8,539 bases of DNA from an uncultured Ruminococcus sp. (GTDB taxonomy: Bacteria; Bacillota; Clostridia; Oscillospirales; Acutalibacteraceae): the NCBI GenBank assembly GCA_902767125.1, contig CACXGJ010000191.1, positions 1 to 8,539 of the forward strand, written 5' to 3'. How positions within the stretch are numbered: the first letter of the stretch is position 1; each line of letters begins with the position of its first letter. Below the pieces are notes generated by a model. It was not told the origin of the DNA. It made no database searches and worked only from the letters and a program-made list of their open reading frames with translations. A program made the position numbers and the translations under genes. Positions 6,431 through 8,539 of this stretch are shown here, one piece after another.

Positions 6431-7921
6431 TCATTCCATCATATTTTTAAAGTGCTTTTCGCAGGCTTTTTCGAGTGCTTTGACGATTATTTTAAGAGTC
6501 TTTATACGGGCATATTTCTTGTCGTTGGATTCTATGATATACCAAGGAGCATTTTTGGTGCTTGTTTTTTGAAGCAGCTCATCAACTGCTATCTCATATT
6601 CATCCCATTTATCACGGTTACGCCAATCCTCATCAGTTATTTTCCACTGTTTTTCGGGAGTGTTCTCACGGTCGGTGAATCTTGCGAGCTGAACATCCTG
6701 ATCTATGTGTATCCAGAATTTCAGTACAACAGCACCCCAGTCGGTGAGCATACGTTCAAATTCATTTATCTCATTGTAGGCTCTGTGCCATTCGTTTGCG
6801 GTGCAGAAGCCTTCAAGACGTTCCACCATAACTCTGCCGTACCATGTTCTGTCGAATATACATATATGACCTGTTTTTGGAAGGCGTGTCCAGAAACGCC
6901 ACAGATAATGCCTGTTAAGTTCGTGAGGAAGTGGAGAGGCTATCGGATGTACATCAAAGCCTCTTGGATCAAGGGCGTATGTAAGTCGTCTGATATTGCC
7001 GCCTTTTCCTGCTGCATCCCAGCCTTCATAGCAAAGTATAACGGGGATCTTCTTTCGGTATATGATATTATGAAGTTCACCGAGACGTGTCTGCAGCTTT
7101 TTGAGTTCTTTTTTGTATTCTTCATCATCAATCGAGGGTGAGAGGTCTACCTCCGAGAGCTTCGGCATTTCCTTGAGGGGAAATTCCTCCTGAAATGTAA
7201 CGCCTTCAAATCTGCCGTCATTGACAGCATGGTCTATCCTTTGGACAAGCAGCTTCAGGGCATCTCTTACAGCAGTTTTATGATGACTGCCGTCCAATAT
7301 CTGCCAGCCGATAGTGCTGCCTGTTTTTTCCATAAAATCGTCATAGGCTTCAAGAAAACGCTTATATTCCTTGTGCTGCATAAGATCCTCACGGCTTACT
7401 CTCCATTCGGTTTTTGCATCCTCCGAGAGCCTGTAGAGACGTTCATACTGTTTTCTTTTTTCGATATGCAGGAACAGCTTCAATATTATGTATCCACTGT
7501 CACGGAGCTGACGTTCAAATTCATTTACCTGACGTACACGGCTGCGGTATTCTTCTTTGGTTATCTCGTGGCGTAAATATTTGCGGACTACATTTTCCAT
7601 CCAGCCTGAATCGAGAAATGTTACTTTTCCGTTGACGGGTATCGCTTTCATGTACTGATACAGGAACGGGAACCTTTCATCAGCCTCGGGCAGTACTACA
7701 GGTGATACGACATTATAGAATCTCGGATCAAGCTCACTTATAAGCTCCTTGATAAGAGTACCCTTTCCTGCAGCAGCCCAGCCCTCGATAAGCACTATAA
7801 CAGGCATTTTTTCCTTCATCAGAAGCTGCTGCTGTGCAAGCAGTTGAGATTCAAGCTGCTTTGTCTCTGCATTGAGCGAATTACTGTCCTCACGTTTTTT
7901 TGTTTCAAAATCCTTGAGCAT
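6431..7921 (-). CDS. Tandem-domain PPK2 polyphosphate kinase (polyphosphate:AMP phosphotransferase type)
   Basis: A 496-aa cytosolic enzyme with two fused PPK2 domains, which in this family (class II) uses polyphosphate to phosphorylate nucleoside monophosphates such as AMP. Each half has a P-loop: EGWAAAGKGT (46-55) and EGWDAAGKGG (299-308). The C-terminal half has the full Walker B/lid set, FDRTWYGRVMVERLEGF (356-372), followed by the EINEFERMLTDWG helix (384-396). In the N-terminal half the matching stretch is FLDSGWMENVVRKYL (102-116), lacking the D-R pair, so that half is probably structural and the C-terminal half catalytic. Start is ATG 7921, seven bases after GGGAGGA; an in-frame ATG at 7984 lies upstream of the promoter and is rejected. 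The length matches two-domain PPK2 proteins. It is transcribed alone, divergently from rpsL. Confidence 0.9.
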   Translation of the reverse strand: MLKDFETKKREDSNSLNAETKQLESQLLAQQQLLMKEKMPVIVLIEGWAAAGKGTLIKELISELDPRFYNVVSPVVLPEADERFPFLYQYMKAIPVNGKVTFLDSGWMENVVRKYLRHEITKEEYRSRVRQVNEFERQLRDSGYIILKLFLHIEKRKQYERLYRLSEDAKTEWRVSREDLMQHKEYKRFLEAYDDFMEKTGSTIGWQILDGSHHKTAVRDALKLLVQRIDHAVNDGRFEGVTFQEEFPLKEMPKLSEVDLSPSIDDEEYKKELKKLQTRLGELHNIIYRKKIPVILCYEGWDAAGKGGNIRRLTYALDPRGFDVHPIASPLPHELNRHYLWRFWTRLPKTGHICIFDRTWYGRVMVERLEGFCTANEWHRAYNEINEFERMLTDWGAVVLKFWIHIDQDVQLARFTDRENTPEKQWKITDEDWRNRDKWDEYEIAVDELLQKTSTKNAPWYIIESNDKKYARIKTLKIIVKALEKACEKHFKNMME

Positions 7922-7952
7922 TTTTTTATCCTCCCTGAATTTGTTTTTTTTT

Positions 7953-7981
7953 ATTATAATATTATTATTATAATTTGGCAA
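7953..7981 (-). promoter_or_regulatory. Promoter of the PPK2 gene
   Basis: On the minus strand TTGCCA (7981-7976), a 17-bp spacer of almost pure A/T, and a perfect TATAAT (7958-7953). The start site would be near 7946, about 25 bases before the ATG at 7921, leaving room for the ribosome binding site GGGAGGA. Confidence 0.65.
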
Positions 7982-8124
7982 CAAGTTTTAAGATTTTTGT
8001 GCAGTATTTTACAGGTCGGAATATGTCGGAGGCAGTCAGCCTATTTTTGCGGCAGAAACGGCAGGAATACTGTTTTTATCGGGATTTTTTATGATAAAAA
8101 TTATATTTTAAAATGAAAAAACTG

Positions 8125-8154
8125 TTGACAAACGGGCATTATATGTGTTAAAAT
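8125..8154 (+). promoter_or_regulatory. rpsL promoter P1
   Basis: TTGACA (8125-8130), an 18-bp spacer and TAAAAT (8149-8154), preceded by an A/T-rich block. The start site near 8161 gives a 5' leader of about 160 nt. Confidence 0.65.
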
Positions 8155-8160
8155 TAATGC

Positions 8161-8181
8161 TTGCAGGGTGTTTGCCTGCAA
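8161..8181 (+). promoter_or_regulatory. Stem-loop at the 5' end of the rpsL leader
   Basis: TTGCAGG (8161-8167) and CCTGCAA (8175-8181) form a perfect 7-bp stem with a 7-base loop, at the predicted first bases of the P1 transcript. A 5'-terminal hairpin could stabilise the mRNA. No T-run follows, so it is not a terminator. Confidence 0.45.
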
Positions 8182-8244
8182 TGAGAGAGCTTGTTGTGAA
8201 TGTTGGATATATTTGATCGTTCATGTCCGGTCTTTACGGCAAAC

Positions 8245-8274
8245 TTGAATAAACAAGTGTTTTTCGGGTATAAT
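8245..8274 (+). promoter_or_regulatory. Possible second rpsL promoter P2
   Basis: TTGAAT (8245-8250), an 18-bp spacer and a perfect TATAAT (8269-8274), itself inside a small CGGG/CCCG inverted repeat (8265-8280). A start near 8281 would give a leader of about 40 nt. Confidence 0.4.
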
Positions 8275-8319
8275 ATCCCGTTGAACATATATATTTTTTG
8301 AGCAAGGAGGTGCGATGAA

Positions 8320-8539
8320 TTGCCAACGTTTAACCAGTTAGTTCGCAAGGGCAGAGAGGTTTCGGAGAAAAAAGCAAAGGCTCCTGCACTTCTCAAGGGT
8401 TGGAACTCGAAAAAACGCAGAGCTATCGACCAGAGTTCTCCTCAAAAGAGAGGCGTTTGTACTGCTGTTAAGACTGCTACCCCTAAAAAGCCTAACTCGG
8501 CTATCAGAAAGATTGCCAGAGTAAGACTTTCAAACGGTA
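8320..8539 (+). CDS. rpsL: Ribosomal protein S12 (N-terminal part, runs off right edge)
   Basis: The first 73 residues of small-subunit protein S12, which shapes the decoding centre of the 30S ribosome. PTFNQLVRKGRE (2-13), SPQKRGVCT (40-48) and TPKKPNSAIRK (54-64) are nearly invariant S12 segments. K56, the lysine whose replacement gives streptomycin resistance in many bacteria, is present, so the allele looks wild type. The start is TTG at 8320, nine bases after AAGGAGG (8304-8310); a stop (TGA, 8299-8301) lies in frame upstream and no in-frame ATG or GTG exists between. An out-of-frame ATG at 8315 overlaps the start. In Firmicutes rpsL normally heads the str operon (rpsG, fusA, tuf), presumably to the right. 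Confidence 0.95.
   Translation, partial: MPTFNQLVRKGREVSEKKAKAPALLKGWNSKKRRAIDQSSPQKRGVCTAVKTATPKKPNSAIRKIARVRLSNG

Larger units (their letters stand above)
7922..8319. other. Divergent intergenic region between the PPK2 gene and rpsL
   Basis: About 400 bp without a supported gene. It holds the PPK2 promoter at its left end and the rpsL promoters and leader from 8125 on. Between them (7982-8124) I see only a minor hairpin AGGC/GCCT near 8032-8044 and an A/T-rich block (8086-8121) directly before the rpsL -35 that could act as an UP element. No ORF here has a ribosome binding site. Confidence 0.6.

Noticed and set aside
6314..7141. A 275-aa plus-strand open frame
   Set aside because: Antisense shadow of the PPK2 gene; its phenylalanine-rich protein has no domain resemblance, and it begins across the palindrome.
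7922..7984. Extension of the PPK2 protein to the ATG at 7984
   Set aside because: The extension would cross the promoter at 7953-7981 and is low-complexity (NNNIIIKKN); the ATG at 7921 has a good ribosome binding site.
8181..8216. A 12-codon leader ORF (ATG at 8181) before rpsL
   Set aside because: No ribosome binding site, and the ATG overlaps the 5' stem-loop at the very start of the predicted mRNA.

Overview
The window looks like chromosomal DNA of a low-GC, Gram-positive anaerobe of the Clostridia, most like Ruminococcus. This is inferred from AT-rich intergenic DNA, strong AAGGAGG-type ribosome binding sites, TTG start codons, near-consensus TTGACA/TATAAT promoters, the ribosomal protein S12 sequence and the gene families present. 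No 16S or database comparison was possible, so the genus is an inference.

Left part (1-1510): the edge of a type III-A CRISPR-Cas locus. The 5' end of cas10/csm1 runs leftwards off the window. It carries the typical DFSGIQNFIY and YSGGG motifs but lacks a recognisable N-terminal HD nuclease motif. Upstream of it on the same strand is a 124-aa protein resembling the small type III accessory families (Csx20/Csx15/Csx16-like, putative ring nucleases). The two genes are separated by a strong hairpin terminator and two promoters that share a duplicated -35 region. One promoter plus the terminator could specify a very short RNA.

Middle (1432-4592): a rightward two-gene operon encodes an AbrB-type regulator and, overlapping it by four bases, an MGT-family GT1 glycosyltransferase with an unusual C-terminal membrane hairpin. 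Next, under its own promoter, is a TM1812-family (Csm6/Csx1-like) CARF-HEPN protein, a second type III accessory gene. It ends at a long hairpin shared with the convergent gene. The AbrB/glycosyltransferase pair is therefore bracketed by two type III accessory genes.

Right part (4593-8539): leftward genes encode a polytopic GT-C/GT39-like membrane glycosyltransferase and a tandem-domain PPK2 polyphosphate kinase. A perfect 30-bp palindrome lies between them. Divergent from the PPK2 gene is the start of rpsL (S12), the usual head of the str operon, with a leader of about 160 nt and a TTG start. This is housekeeping chromosome, so the CRISPR locus borders the rpsL region.

Working model (inference): Cas10 would make cyclic oligoadenylates on target RNA binding, the CARF-HEPN protein would respond by cleaving RNA, and the small Csx-like protein could degrade the messenger. 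Loss of the Cas10 HD site would make the system depend on this signalling arm. No CRISPR array, adaptation gene or other csm gene lies inside the window.
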